A stretch of 64,000 nt of DNA from Bacteroidota bacterium. Its GTDB lineage: Bacteria; Bacteroidota; Bacteroidia; Bacteroidales; Tenuifilaceae. How positions within the stretch are numbered: the first letter of the stretch is position 1; each line of letters begins with the position of its first letter. Location: positions 23,225-87,224 of the forward strand of contig JAKQKB010000075.1 of the NCBI GenBank assembly GCA_029560875.1. Direction: 5' to 3'. The translations under genes were made by a program, and so were the position numbers. Positions 7,968 to 17,582 of the stretch are shown here, piece by piece. The notes below the pieces were generated by a model, which was not told the DNA's origin, ran no database searches, and was given only the letters and a program-made list of their open reading frames with translations.

Positions 7968-10079
7968 ATGATTAAAAACCTTTCAAGGTTACTGTTAATA
8001 GTTGTATTCCTAGGTCAACTTACAGCCTGTAACTTTATACCAAAGCCTCCAGTTGCAGAAAGCATTCCTCATCAAATGGTAATGTTTGGCGATACCAGAA
8101 TTGACCCTTACTACTGGCTCAATATGCGCGATACACAGAAAGTGTTGGATTACCTTATTGCTGAGAATATTTACACCGAAGCAATGATGGAACCTACAAT
8201 TCCGCTCCAGGAAGAATTGTTCAACGAAATGAAGTCGAGGCAAAAGGAGGATGACGTAACCGTTCCTGTTTTTTTAAATGGTTATTACTATTATATTCGA
8301 TACGAAGAAGGTAAGGAGTACCCTATTAATTGCAGGAAAAAAGGAACACTAAATGCACCTGAGGAAATAATCCTTGACGAAAACGAGGTGGCTGCAGGCC
8401 ATAAATTCTGCCAAGTGGCAAGTTTAGATATATCGCCCAACAACAAAATCCTTGCTTATGGTGTAGACACTATTGGAAGGAGAAAATTCACAATCCATTT
8501 TAAAAATCTGGAAACAGGAAAATTAATAAATTCAAAAATTGATAACACCACTGGAGCAATTGCCTGGGCAAACGATAACGAAACAGTTTTCTACTCGCAA
8601 AAGAACTCCGCATTACGACCCTACAAAATATTCAGGCACTGCTTAAAATCGGTTAACTGTTTAGATGATAAATTGATTTACCACGAAACAGATGAGACAT
8701 TCGACACACATGTATTTACTACAAAGTCGAGAGAGTATATAATGATAATGACATCGAGCAGCACTTCATCCGAGTACCGATTCTTAAATGCTAATAACCC
8801 TCTAAGTAACTTTAAACTAATTCAGCCTCGCCAAAAGGGGATTGAGTATAGTGCCGACCACTTCGGCAATAACTTTTACATACGAACCAACTGGAATGCT
8901 GAGAACTTCCGGATTATGGAAGCACCTGTATCAAATCCCAGTATGGCAAACTGGAAGGAGCTAATTCCGCACAAAAGCGATGTGCTAATAATGAATATGG
9001 ATGTCTTCCGGGATTTTTTGGTTATCACAGAGCGCAAAGATGCCCTTATAAAGGTTAGAGTAATGAAGTGGGCCGACAGGAGTGAGCATTACATTGATTT
9101 TGGCGAGGAGGTTTACACCGCACTACCATCGGGAAACCCAGAATTCGACACGCCGCTATTTATGTACTACTACACCTCGCTAACCACACCAGGCTCCACC
9201 TACGAGTATAATATGCAAACCCAAACAAAACGTTTGCTAAAGCAAAACGAGGTGCTTGGAGGTTATAACCCTGCCGATTACGAAACAAAAAGGCTTTGGG
9301 CTACAGCAAACGACAGTGTTAAAATACCCATTTCGATTGTTCACAAAAAGGGAATTGAACTGAATGGCGAAAACCCTTTGCTAATTTACGCCTACGGAGC
9401 CTATGGATACTCTGAAAATCCAATTTTCGATTCAAACCTATTAAGTTTACTCGACCGTGGTTTTGTTTATGCCATTGCGCACGTAAGAGGTGGCGAGGAG
9501 ATGGGACGTAAATGGTATGAAGATGGTAAGATGCTCAAAAAAATGAACACATTTACCGACTTTATCAGTTGTAGTGAGTATTTAATTGAACAGAAATACA
9601 CCTCGCCCGATAAACTTATTGCACAAGGTGGCAGCGCTGGTGGTTTACTTGTAGCGGCAGTTGCAAATATGCGCCCCGAACTGTATAAAGGAATTGTGGC
9701 CGAAGTACCCTTTGTGGATGTTGTTACTAGCATGCTCGACTCCAGTTTACCTCTAACCACAGGCGAATACGAAGAGTGGGGCAACCCAAACGATTCTACT
9801 TATTACTTCTACATAAAATCTTACTCGCCCTACGACCAAGTAAAGCCCCAAGAATACCCTAACATACTTGCTACTGCAGGTTATCACGATTCTCAAGTTC
9901 AGTACTTTGAACCCGCAAAGTGGGTTTCAAAATTACGAGCAACAAAAACCGATAACAATCTCCTTCTGTTCAAGGTTGATATGGACTCAGGCCACGGAGG
10001 TGCTTCGGGACGTTTTAAATCGCTGAAGGATATTGCATTTACTTATGCGTTTATGCTTAAAATTGTGGAAATTGAATAA
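7968..10079 (+). CDS. S9 family prolyl oligopeptidase, oligopeptidase B-like lipoprotein
   Basis: This serine peptidase probably cleaves short peptides after basic residues, as oligopeptidase B does. The 703-residue protein starts with a lipoprotein signal (QLTAC lipobox), so it sits in the envelope. Residues about 30-440 form the seven-bladed propeller beginning with DPYYWLNMRD. The alpha/beta-hydrolase domain follows, with the nucleophile in GGSAGG (S556), D641 in the segment GYHDSQVQYFEPAKW and H676 in GHGGASGR. The length fits the family. It stands alone with its own promoter and ends at a bidirectional terminator. Substrate preference is inferred from family resemblance; dipeptidyl or other S9 activity is possible. 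Confidence 0.92.
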   Translation: MIKNLSRLLLIVVFLGQLTACNFIPKPPVAESIPHQMVMFGDTRIDPYYWLNMRDTQKVLDYLIAENIYTEAMMEPTIPLQEELFNEMKSRQKEDDVTVPVFLNGYYYYIRYEEGKEYPINCRKKGTLNAPEEIILDENEVAAGHKFCQVASLDISPNNKILAYGVDTIGRRKFTIHFKNLETGKLINSKIDNTTGAIAWANDNETVFYSQKNSALRPYKIFRHCLKSVNCLDDKLIYHETDETFDTHVFTTKSREYIMIMTSSSTSSEYRFLNANNPLSNFKLIQPRQKGIEYSADHFGNNFYIRTNWNAENFRIMEAPVSNPSMANWKELIPHKSDVLIMNMDVFRDFLVITERKDALIKVRVMKWADRSEHYIDFGEEVYTALPSGNPEFDTPLFMYYYTSLTTPGSTYEYNMQTQTKRLLKQNEVLGGYNPADYETKRLWATANDSVKIPISIVHKKGIELNGENPLLIYAYGAYGYSENPIFDSNLLSLLDRGFVYAIAHVRGGEEMGRKWYEDGKMLKKMNTFTDFISCSEYLIEQKYTSPDKLIAQGGSAGGLLVAAVANMRPELYKGIVAEVPFVDVVTSMLDSSLPLTTGEYEEWGNPNDSTYYFYIKSYSPYDQVKPQEYPNILATAGYHDSQVQYFEPAKWVSKLRATKTDNNLLLFKVDMDSGHGGASGRFKSLKDIAFTYAFMLKIVEIE

Positions 10080-10084
10080 TAAAA

Positions 10085-10111
10085 AGAGCCCTCAAATTTT
10101 AAGAGGGCTCT
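10085..10111. terminator. bidirectional terminator between convergent genes
   Basis: AGAGCCCTC (10085-10093) pairs with GAGGGCTCT (10103-10111) across a 9-nt loop. A-rich sequence precedes it and T-rich sequence follows. It serves both the S9 peptidase gene and tex, whose stop is at 10116. Confidence 0.85.
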
Positions 10112-10115
10112 TCTA

Positions 10116-12260
10116 TTATTGCTCCACATCCTTCAATGTCAACTGAATCCGTTTCCTAGGAATATCAACCTCAAGCACTTTTACCTTTACATGCTGGTGA
10201 AGTTTTACAACCTCTAGCGGGTCTGAAACAAAACGGTTTGCCAACTGCGAGATGTGTACTAAACCATCCTGCTTTACTCCAACATCTACAAAAACGCCAA
10301 AGTTGGTAATGTTGGTTACTATTCCGGGCAGAACCATTCCAGGAACTAAGTCATCCATTTTATAGATACCCTCGGCAAACTCAAACACCTTAATTGCCTT
10401 ACGTGGGTCGCGGCCGGGCTTAGATAACTCCTGCATAATATCATTAAGGGTTGGTAAGCCAATCTTATCAGTTACGTATTTCTCCAACTTTATTTTGGAG
10501 CGTAACTGCTCATCACCCATTAGGTCGGAAACCTTACAGCCCAAATCCTTGGCCATTTGCTCCACAATATGGTAACTTTCAGGGTGAACAGCACTATTAT
10601 CGAGCGGGTTCTTGGCATCAGTAATTCGAAGGAAGCCTGCGCACTGTTCAAAGGCCTTATCGCCCAAACGGGCAACTTTTTTCAACTCAGTACGGCTACC
10701 AAATGGACCATTTTGCTTACGGTAGTCAACAATATTCTTGGCCAACTGTGGTCCTAAACCCGAAACATAGGTTAACAAATGCTTACTGGCTGTATTCAGG
10801 CTAACGCCAACGTGGTTAACCGCGCTCTCCACCACCAAATCCAACCCGTTCTTAAGTTTGGTTTGGTCAACATCGTGCTGGTACTGTCCCACTCCAATGG
10901 ATTTGGGGTCAATTTTAACCAGCTCAGCCAACGGATCCATTAACCTGCGCCCAATGGAAACGGCTCCACGTACAGTAACATCGTACTCTGGAAACTCCTC
11001 ACGCGCAACTGTAGATGCGGAGTAAACCGATGCACCATCCTCGCTAACCACAAAAACCTTAATATCACGGTTAAAGCGAATATGCTTAACAAGTGCCTCC
11101 GTTTCACGGCTTGCAGTTCCGTTCCCAATGGCAATTGCATCAATCTTAAATGTATCGACAAGGTTAGAGATTTTAGACATCGCCTTACCCTGCTCGCTCT
11201 GCGGTGGATGTGGATAGATGGTCTCGTTATGTACAAGATTTCCTTGGGGATCCAGACAAACCAACTTGCAGCCAGTTCTGTAACCAGGGTCAAGAGCCAA
11301 AACACTTTTCTGTCCAAGTGGTGCAGAGAGTAATAGTTGACGAAGGTTCTCGGCAAAAACGCGAATAGCCTCCTCGTCGGCTTTTTCCTTTAGTTCGCCA
11401 GTAAATTCGTTCTCAATGGAAGGCTCAATCAATCGTTTATAGGAATCGGCAATGGCCAACTGCATTTGCGCAGCATTATCGCCACTCAACTTCACATAAT
11501 TCCTTTCAAACTCCTCAATTACAGGTTCTACGGCAGGAACAATGGATACACGGAGAAACCCTTCCTCCTGTCCACGGCGCATAGCCAGAAACCTGTGCGA
11601 TGCACATTTGCGAACCTCCTCCTCAAAACTGAAGTAATCGGAGTACTTTACGCCTTCAGTTTCCTTACCCTTTACTACTTTGGATTTAATTATTGCACTA
11701 CGCTTAAAGTGACGGCGGGCAATATTGCGAGCCTTCTCATCCTCGCTAATCCACTCAGCCACAATTTCGCGTGCACCCTGTAAGGCATCATCCACATCAG
11801 CCACTTGGTCGTTAATAAAATCCTCGGCCTTTGTAAGAATGTTGCGCTCAAACTGCTTCATTATTAACAAAGCAAGTGGTTCTAGTCCTTTCTCCTTGGC
11901 AATTGTGGCTTTAGTTCTGCGTTTGGGTTTGTAAGGTAAGTAGATATCCTCAAGCACAACAGAATCGTAGCAGTTAATAATTCTTGTCTTTAACTCATCG
12001 GTAAGTTTGCCTTGCTCTTCAATTGTAGATATTATGGTTTCCTTCCGTTTATCAATTTCAACATACTTGGCCGATAAATCGCGAATGGATGTTACCTGTA
12101 CCTCGTCCAAATTACCTGTCATCTCCTTACGGTAACGGCTGATGAATGGTATTGTAGCCCCTTCGTCCAAAAGTTTTATAGTGTTCGATACTTGGCGACC
12201 AGCCAAATTCAACTCCTTAGAAATCAACTCAACGTGCTTTGCTGTATTAATCAAATCCAT
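10116..12260 (-). CDS. tex: Tex family S1 RNA-binding transcription accessory protein
   Basis: Tex binds nucleic acid and influences transcription and ribosome function; its exact role is debated. The 714-residue protein has the expected order: helical N-terminus (LLDEGATIPFISRYRKEMTGN), a YqgF/RNase H-like domain (VLALDPGYRTGCKLVCLD), tandem helix-hairpin-helix motifs (about 500-570) and a C-terminal S1 domain (PGMVLPGIVTNITNFGVFVD to the end). I chose the start MDLINTAKH at 12260; a start 30 nt further up would add ten hydrophobic residues that the family lacks. Confidence 0.97.
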   Translation of the reverse strand: MDLINTAKHVELISKELNLAGRQVSNTIKLLDEGATIPFISRYRKEMTGNLDEVQVTSIRDLSAKYVEIDKRKETIISTIEEQGKLTDELKTRIINCYDSVVLEDIYLPYKPKRRTKATIAKEKGLEPLALLIMKQFERNILTKAEDFINDQVADVDDALQGAREIVAEWISEDEKARNIARRHFKRSAIIKSKVVKGKETEGVKYSDYFSFEEEVRKCASHRFLAMRRGQEEGFLRVSIVPAVEPVIEEFERNYVKLSGDNAAQMQLAIADSYKRLIEPSIENEFTGELKEKADEEAIRVFAENLRQLLLSAPLGQKSVLALDPGYRTGCKLVCLDPQGNLVHNETIYPHPPQSEQGKAMSKISNLVDTFKIDAIAIGNGTASRETEALVKHIRFNRDIKVFVVSEDGASVYSASTVAREEFPEYDVTVRGAVSIGRRLMDPLAELVKIDPKSIGVGQYQHDVDQTKLKNGLDLVVESAVNHVGVSLNTASKHLLTYVSGLGPQLAKNIVDYRKQNGPFGSRTELKKVARLGDKAFEQCAGFLRITDAKNPLDNSAVHPESYHIVEQMAKDLGCKVSDLMGDEQLRSKIKLEKYVTDKIGLPTLNDIMQELSKPGRDPRKAIKVFEFAEGIYKMDDLVPGMVLPGIVTNITNFGVFVDVGVKQDGLVHISQLANRFVSDPLEVVKLHQHVKVKVLEVDIPRKRIQLTLKDVEQ

Positions 12261-12313
12261 AGTAAAAAGTATTATTACACAAAAAAACAAAAATAAAATG
12301 GGATAGCAATGGA

Positions 12314-12341
12314 AGTTGATAGTTGATGGTTGAAAGTTGAT
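12314..12341. repeat. degenerate heptad array (unit AGTTGAT)
   Basis: Four consecutive 7-nt units: AGTTGAT, AGTTGAT, GGTTGAA, AGTTGAT. They lie in the 283-nt gap between the divergent tex and FKBP genes. The same unit recurs at 43293-43320. Confidence 0.7.
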
Positions 12342-12466
12342 AGAAGAGGTAGAAGAAGAATGCAGAAGTTAGTATTTAGAATTCAACCTAAATACTACAA
12401 ACCAAACACAAAACACCACACTTAACATCCTTTAACCTCATCTTCGAAAAAAAATTTACAACAAAA

Positions 12467-12496
12467 TTTGTTAATCAATTCAATTCTGTATCTTCG
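12467..12496 (+). promoter_or_regulatory. promoter of the FKBP gene
   Basis: TTTG (12467-12470), 18 nt, then TATCTTCG (12489-12496), a one-mismatch match to TAnnTTTG. The leader to the ATG at 12544 would be about 40 nt. Confidence 0.6.
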
Positions 12497-12543
12497 CAGG
12501 ATGTTTTTTTTAAAACGATAATCAATTTAACTCTAATAAAACT

Positions 12544-13257
12544 ATGAAATTTTCAAGTGTATTTGTGGCCGTTTCACTAGTGGCTGTTTTGGCATCGTGC
12601 CAAAAGTCTAACCAAAGTGTTGGAAAAGTAGTTCTAAAAAACGAAACTGATAGCCTTAGCTATGCATTAGGTATCAACATTGCTCAAAGTTTCAAGAATG
12701 GTAAGTTAGATGAAATTAACTATAAAGCTCTTGCACGTGCCGTTCAAGATTACTACAAGAACGATTCATCAAACTTAAAAATGACTGATGAAGCTGCCAT
12801 CACATTTATTCAAAATTACCTTAGCAAAAAAGAACAAAAAGTTGCTGAGAAAAATCTTGAAGAAAGCAACAAATTCCTAGAAGAAAACAAAACTAAAGAG
12901 GGTATTGTTGTTGACTCTACAGGCCTACAGTATAAAGTTATTACCGAAGGTACAGGAGCTCAGCCAACCGCTGAAGATGTTGTAAAAGTTCACTACACAG
13001 GAACTTTGGCTGATGGTACAAAATTTGACTCTTCGTACGATAGAGGTGAACCTGCTCAGTTCAAACTTAACCAAGTTATTAAAGGCTGGACAATAGGCGT
13101 TCAAAAAATGAAAGTTGGTGCTAAGTACATGTTCTATATCCCTGCTGATTTAGCGTATGGCACACAAGTTCGTCCTGGTGGCCCAATTGGTCCTAACCAA
13201 GCATTAGTTTTCGAAGTAGAATTACTTGAAATTGTTAAGGAAACCGCCAAGAAATAA
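12544..13257 (+). CDS. FKBP-type peptidyl-prolyl cis-trans isomerase lipoprotein
   Basis: This 237-residue periplasm-facing lipoprotein (lipobox LASC, C19) helps proteins fold by isomerising Xaa-Pro bonds. Residues about 30-115 form the FKBP_N helical dimerisation region (SLSYALGINIAQSF). The catalytic FKBP domain occupies about 140-232, with VKVHYTGTLADGTKFDSS, VIKGWTIGVQKMKVG and FYIPADLAYG, which line the active site. The layout and length match FkpA/Mip-like proteins of Bacteroidota. It has its own promoter and a strong terminator, so it is probably monocistronic. Confidence 0.95.
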   Translation: MKFSSVFVAVSLVAVLASCQKSNQSVGKVVLKNETDSLSYALGINIAQSFKNGKLDEINYKALARAVQDYYKNDSSNLKMTDEAAITFIQNYLSKKEQKVAEKNLEESNKFLEENKTKEGIVVDSTGLQYKVITEGTGAQPTAEDVVKVHYTGTLADGTKFDSSYDRGEPAQFKLNQVIKGWTIGVQKMKVGAKYMFYIPADLAYGTQVRPGGPIGPNQALVFEVELLEIVKETAKK

Positions 13258-13280
13258 TTATTAATAAACTCGCAGCTTAC

Positions 13281-13311
13281 CAGCCGGGTGTGTATGCATC
13301 CGGCTGTTTTT
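13281..13311 (+). terminator. rho-independent terminator after the FKBP gene
   Basis: CAGCCGG (13281-13287) pairs with CCGGCTG (13300-13306) and is followed by a T run. It also rules out an upstream in-frame start for the next gene. Confidence 0.85.
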
Positions 13312-13332
13312 CTGAATAAACAAGATAATGTT

Positions 13333-13704
13333 ATGGCACTAGATTTTACAGGAAAACTAATCCAGAAATTGGGTCAGCAAACCGGACAGGGCAAAAATGG
13401 AGCTTGGGTTAAACAGGAATTTATAGTCGAAACCCAAGAACAGTATCCAAAGAAAGTTTGCGTATCGGCATGGGGCGACAAGGTTAAGGAGATGGATTCA
13501 GTTGCAATTGGTGAGACAATTAAACTATCGGTAAATATTGAGTCGCGTGAGTTCAACAGCCGTTGGTACACAGATGTAAGGATTTGGCGCGTGGAGCGCA
13601 TGAGAGGTGCAGAGAGCAACGTTCCTGATTTACCACCTTTCAACGAGGATTTCCAAATGCCACCAGCCAATGACTTTAACCCAGATAACGATTTACCATT
13701 CTAA
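13333..13704 (+). CDS. DUF3127 domain protein
   Basis: This 123-residue protein starts MALDFTGKLIQKLGQQTGQG. Residues 1-90 are a beta-rich domain with EFIVETQEQYPKKVCVSAWG and SRWYTDVRIWRVER, matching DUF3127, a Bacteroidota family with an OB-like, SSB-like appearance. The tail is acidic and Pro-rich and ends NPDNDLPF, very like the acidic tip of single-stranded DNA-binding proteins that recruits partners. A DNA-related role is therefore plausible but unproven. The start at 13333 is chosen because an earlier in-frame ATG at 13288 lies inside the preceding terminator hairpin. Confidence 0.88.
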   Translation: MALDFTGKLIQKLGQQTGQGKNGAWVKQEFIVETQEQYPKKVCVSAWGDKVKEMDSVAIGETIKLSVNIESREFNSRWYTDVRIWRVERMRGAESNVPDLPPFNEDFQMPPANDFNPDNDLPF

Positions 13705-13758
13705 TCGTAGTATTCTCAAAAAAAACTTTCAGAAAATTCAACCGTTAACTCTATAATT

Positions 13759-15048
13759 ATGCAACTACCAGTAGAGAAAATTGAAGAGCAAATTGTAGAA
13801 AAGTATAACTTTCTCGAAAATCTAGAAGCCTGGTTGTTAAATCAGGGTGTAAACGAAACCTTTGCTCAATTCTTTAAAGTAACTATTTCCGTAGGCGTTA
13901 TTGTAATTTTAGCAATAATTGCTGATTTTGTTGCAAAAAGGATATTCCTCGCCTCAATGGCAAGAATAGCCAAACGTACAGAAACTGAATGGGACGACAT
14001 TCTTGTTGAGAAAAAGTTTTTCCACCGCTTAGCCCATTTTGCACCAGCCATTGTTTTTTACCTTACAATAGGCGTTGCGCTTTACGATTATTCGCCCAAA
14101 GTAACAGTATTCCTACAAGCATTAACTAAAATTTACATGGTTATTGCGGCACTTTTGGTTGTTAACTCTTTTTTGGATACCGTAAACGAAATTTACCAAG
14201 GATTACCTTACGCTAAGAGTCGCCCAATCAAAGGATATTTGCAGGTTATAAAAATCATCCTTTACACATTCGGAGCAATAGTAATCATAGGAATAATCAT
14301 CAATAAAAATCCCAGTTCAATTCTTGTAGGACTTGGTGCCTCAACAGCAATATTGATGTTGGTTTTCAAGGATACAATAACGGGACTGGTAGCATCAATT
14401 CAACTCTCTGCTAACGATATGCTTAAAATTGGCGACTGGATTGAAATGCCATCGCGTAACCTAGATGGAACAGTAAAGGACATTAGCCTAACAACAGTTA
14501 AGGTTCAAAACTTCGATAATACAATCACTACAATTCCGCCATTCGCTCTAATCAACGAGAGTTTTAAGAATTGGCGTGGAATGGAAGAGTCAGATGGTCG
14601 CAGAATTAAGCGTTCTGTATATATTGATGTTAAAACCATTAAGTTCTGCACCCCCGAGATGCTTCAGAAATATAAGAGAATCCCAAGTATTACTGAGTAT
14701 ATTGAATCCCTAATCCCTTCAGGTATTGACTACACTGACCAAGCAATGATGCTAAGTGCAGGTATGCCAACCAACCTGAGTATTTTCCGATTTTATATTG
14801 AAACATACTTAAAAACAAACCCAATGATTAATCAGAACGCAACGCTTATTGTTAGGCTATTGCAATCGTTGGAGTACGGAATACCTTTGGAAATATATTG
14901 TTTTACAGAGGATAAAAGGTTTGTCCAATTCGAAAAAATTCAATCCGATGTGCTAGACCATATTATGGCAGCTTTACCAATTTTCGAATTAAAGGTTTTT
15001 CAACGCATGTCGAGCGATGATATTAGAGCAATTGCACAAGGAAACTAG
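13759..15048 (+). CDS. MscS family mechanosensitive ion channel
   Basis: This 429-residue inner-membrane protein probably opens under membrane tension to release solutes during osmotic downshock. Four hydrophobic segments lie at residues about 35-65, 95-115, 125-145 and 170-200. The pore-lining helix and the start of the beta domain follow, with SSILVGLGASTAILMLVFKD and GDWIEMPSRNLDGTVKDISL. The soluble C-terminal part is longer than in the smallest MscS proteins, as in YbdG-like members. A strong terminator follows. Confidence 0.92.
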   Translation: MQLPVEKIEEQIVEKYNFLENLEAWLLNQGVNETFAQFFKVTISVGVIVILAIIADFVAKRIFLASMARIAKRTETEWDDILVEKKFFHRLAHFAPAIVFYLTIGVALYDYSPKVTVFLQALTKIYMVIAALLVVNSFLDTVNEIYQGLPYAKSRPIKGYLQVIKIILYTFGAIVIIGIIINKNPSSILVGLGASTAILMLVFKDTITGLVASIQLSANDMLKIGDWIEMPSRNLDGTVKDISLTTVKVQNFDNTITTIPPFALINESFKNWRGMEESDGRRIKRSVYIDVKTIKFCTPEMLQKYKRIPSITEYIESLIPSGIDYTDQAMMLSAGMPTNLSIFRFYIETYLKTNPMINQNATLIVRLLQSLEYGIPLEIYCFTEDKRFVQFEKIQSDVLDHIMAALPIFELKVFQRMSSDDIRAIAQGN

Positions 15049-15073
15049 ACAATTAAAATTGCAGATACTCCAA

Positions 15074-15100
15074 AATCCAGTCGACGACTGGATTTTTTTT
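15074..15100 (+). terminator. rho-independent terminator after the MscS gene
   Basis: AATCCAGTC (15074-15082) and GACTGGATT (15086-15094) are perfect arms around GAC, followed by a run of T to 15100. Confidence 0.9.
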
Positions 15101-15241
15101 ATATCTAGGCTCTATAAACTTATCATTATTTCCAAGTTTAGTTCAAAACTTTTAATATTGATATTCAGAGTTTATTTTTGTTAGTTTTCAAATCATAATT
15201 ACTCAATTCTTCGTAAATTAGTACAACAGAATAAAGCAGAT

Positions 15242-15715
15242 ATGAATACTCACGAATCATTTATGGATGAAGCCATTAACCTTGCAATTAAAGGTGTTTT
15301 GGCTAACGAGGGTGGCCCCTTTGGTGCAATAGTGGTAAAAGATGGACAAATTGTTGGACGTGGAAACAACCATGTTACATCAACAAACGACCCCACTGCA
15401 CACGCCGAAGTTATGGCAATTAGGGATGCCTGCAAAAATTTGAATACATTCCAGCTTAACGGTTGTATACTCTATACATCGTGCGAACCATGTCCAATGT
15501 GCTTTGGAGCAATATATTGGGCAAGGTTTGATGCAGTATACTTCTCTGGAAACAAGCATATGGCATCGTACCACGGTTTCGACGATGGTTTTATTTATGA
15601 TGAAATCAACCTCAGCTTCGACCGTCGCCGAATCCCTTTTATTCAACTTAATCCAGAAAAGGGTGTACTACCTTTCCGCGAATGGGATAAAAAGGAAAGT
15701 AGGATTGATTACTAG
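15242..15715 (+). CDS. guaD: guanine deaminase (CDA fold)
   Basis: The enzyme converts guanine to xanthine and ammonia in purine catabolism. The 157-residue protein has the zinc site of the cytidine deaminase fold: H54 and E56 in TAHAEV, and C81 and C84 in CEPCPMC. The segments NDPTAHAEVMAIRDACK, LYTSCEPCPMCFGAIYWAR and GFDDGFIYDEI are close to Bacillus GuaD rather than to the tRNA adenosine deaminase TadA. It stands alone. Another purine or adenosine substrate cannot be fully excluded from sequence. Confidence 0.9.
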   Translation: MNTHESFMDEAINLAIKGVLANEGGPFGAIVVKDGQIVGRGNNHVTSTNDPTAHAEVMAIRDACKNLNTFQLNGCILYTSCEPCPMCFGAIYWARFDAVYFSGNKHMASYHGFDDGFIYDEINLSFDRRRIPFIQLNPEKGVLPFREWDKKESRIDY

Positions 15716-15737
15716 TTTTGTCAATCACTAGACATCG

Positions 15738-15796
15738 GTCATGCTGAACTTGCTTCAGCATCTCACTGTGAAACCCTGAAACAAGTTCAGTGTGAC
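15738..15796. repeat. long imperfect hairpin, REP-like dispersed repeat
   Basis: Arms at 15738-15758 and 15776-15796 (21 nt each) pair with only three mismatches; the left arm also contains its own small hairpin ATGCTGAAnnnnnTTCAGCAT. It lies between guaD and the patatin gene and looks like an interspersed repeat rather than a terminator because no T run follows. Confidence 0.65.
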
Positions 15797-15833
15797 GTTT
15801 TAGTTTGAAAATGGAACTTCATAAATTAAATCC

Positions 15834-16754
15834 ATGCAAACTTCTAGCAAATCTAAGAATGTAGCGTTAGTGCTGTCGAGTGGGGGTGCTAGAGGGCTTG
15901 CGCATATTGGCGTTATTGACGAATTGCAAGCAAGAGGCTATAACATTACCTCTATTGCAGGCTCCTCCATGGGTGCATTAGTTGGCGGGTTACTTGCCGC
16001 AGGCAAAATAGATGAATTCCGGAACTGGGTTATAAAGCTGAACAAGAAAGATGTCCTCTCACTCATAGATTTTACAATTACCACAAAGGGTTTTGTTAAG
16101 GGCGATAAGGTTTTTGAGCGTATGCGTAAGTTAAACCTTATCCCCGATATTAACATCGAGGATTTACGAATACCCTACGCGGCTGTCGCTGTTGATATTT
16201 TAAACAACAAAGAGTGCGTTTTCCAATCGGGTAGTCTTTTAAAAGCCATACGCGCCTCAATCTCCATCCCTAGCGTATTTACTCCAGTTAGCCTCGATAA
16301 CGGACTACTTGTGGATGGTGGCGTTCTTAATCCATTACCGTTAAAACTTGTAAAAAGGAATCCAAGCGATTTGCTTGTGGCTGTTGATTTAAATGCGCTT
16401 AACGTTTACGAAAAACCAAAACTACCCAAGAAAAAAGTTTCAACCGAAAATCAGAACGAACGTTTTGCTGCGCTGATTAAAAAGTGGGATGAACTTTTTG
16501 GACACAATAACCCCAAATCAACAAAGGAGAAGAAAGTAACCCCAAAAAGTATTGGTTACTTTGATGTTTTAATGCGTTCGGTACTTCTAATGCAATCGAA
16601 ACTCACTACATACTCAACAGAAATAACACCTCCCGATGTACTAGTTCCAATATCGAAAGATTCGTCCACTGTATTTGAGTTCTACAAGGCCGAAGAACTT
16701 ATTGCCTACGGCAAAGAAATGTGCGCCAAAGCCCTTGAAGAAAAGGGACTATAA
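15834..16754 (+). CDS. patatin-like phospholipase
   Basis: This 306-residue protein is a predicted lipid acyl hydrolase with a Ser-Asp dyad. The oxyanion loop SSGGARGLAHIG lies at residues 15-26, the nucleophile S45 in GSSMG (43-47) and the aspartate D161 in VDGG. There is no signal peptide, so it is predicted to be cytoplasmic or membrane-associated from inside. The C-terminal part (about 190-306) is Lys-rich and of no recognised family. The stop codon overlaps that of the convergent rlmB gene by 6 nt, leaving no room for a separate terminator. Confidence 0.92.
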   Translation: MQTSSKSKNVALVLSSGGARGLAHIGVIDELQARGYNITSIAGSSMGALVGGLLAAGKIDEFRNWVIKLNKKDVLSLIDFTITTKGFVKGDKVFERMRKLNLIPDINIEDLRIPYAAVAVDILNNKECVFQSGSLLKAIRASISIPSVFTPVSLDNGLLVDGGVLNPLPLKLVKRNPSDLLVAVDLNALNVYEKPKLPKKKVSTENQNERFAALIKKWDELFGHNNPKSTKEKKVTPKSIGYFDVLMRSVLLMQSKLTTYSTEITPPDVLVPISKDSSTVFEFYKAEELIAYGKEMCAKALEEKGL

Positions 16755-17486
16755 TCCACGTTGACGTAATGTTTCGTAAAGGACAATACCCGCAGATACA
16801 GAAACATTGAGCGATTCAATCTTCCCCATTAGTGGGATTTTCACCAATTCGTCGGAGAGTTTCTTAACATCGTAACTGATACCCTTATCCTCTGCACCCA
16901 TAACTATAGCAATTGAACCAGTAAGGTTCGCTTCGTAGATGTTTTTTTCGGCTTTTTCGGTTGCAGAAACAATCTTCACATTATTCTCCTTTAAAAACGG
17001 GATTGTCATCTTTAAACTACCAACACGGCAAATAGGAATGTGGTGCAAAGCTCCTGCTGATGTTTTAACTGCATCGCTACCAATATTCGCAGAGCCTTTG
17101 GCTGGTACAATTATCAAATTAACACCTGCACACTCAGCGGTTCTTACAATAGCACCAAAGTTGCGAACATCGGTAACACCATCCAGAATTAGAATGAATG
17201 GGGTTTTGCCTTCGGCAATAATCTGCGGAAGAATCTCCTCCAGGTTTTTCAACTCAATTGGCAATGTATAGGCCACAACTCCTTGATGGTTCTTATCCTT
17301 GAACTTATTAAAAACTTCGGCAGGCACATACTGTACTGGAATGTTACTGTATTTTAAGACTGTTTGCAATTCCGAGGCCAAACGACCCGTTAGCCCTTGC
17401 TTCACTAAAACCTTATTGAGTTTAACATTTGAGTTAATTGCCTCAAGTACCGAGTGCAAGCCATATATAATGTTTTCTGAGTCCAT
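16749..17486 (-). CDS. rlmB: 23S rRNA (guanosine-2'-O-)-methyltransferase RlmB
   Basis: The protein is a SPOUT-class RNA 2'-O-methyltransferase of the TrmH/RlmB group, acting on 23S rRNA G2251 in E. coli. Its 245 residues comprise an N-terminal substrate-binding domain (about 1-75, with IIYGLHSVLEA) and the knotted catalytic domain with DGVTDVRNFGAIVRTAECAG, IVMGAEDKGIS and PLMGKIESLNVSVSAGI, the three SPOUT motifs. The length fits RlmB. Specificity for G2251 is inferred from the family. Confidence 0.93.
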   Translation of the reverse strand: MDSENIIYGLHSVLEAINSNVKLNKVLVKQGLTGRLASELQTVLKYSNIPVQYVPAEVFNKFKDKNHQGVVAYTLPIELKNLEEILPQIIAEGKTPFILILDGVTDVRNFGAIVRTAECAGVNLIIVPAKGSANIGSDAVKTSAGALHHIPICRVGSLKMTIPFLKENNVKIVSATEKAEKNIYEANLTGSIAIVMGAEDKGISYDVKKLSDELVKIPLMGKIESLNVSVSAGIVLYETLRQRGL

Positions 17487-17582
17487 ATCTTATCCGTTTT
17501 TCGTTGATAGTTGTTCGTGTTAAAAAATAAATAATTATATTACAATAAGTTGACTTCAATAATTGACCTATTAACAAATAGT

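Noticed and set aside
13288..13332. An upstream in-frame start for the DUF3127 gene
   Set aside because: It lies inside the terminator hairpin of the preceding FKBP gene, and the family N-terminus is MALDF at 13333.
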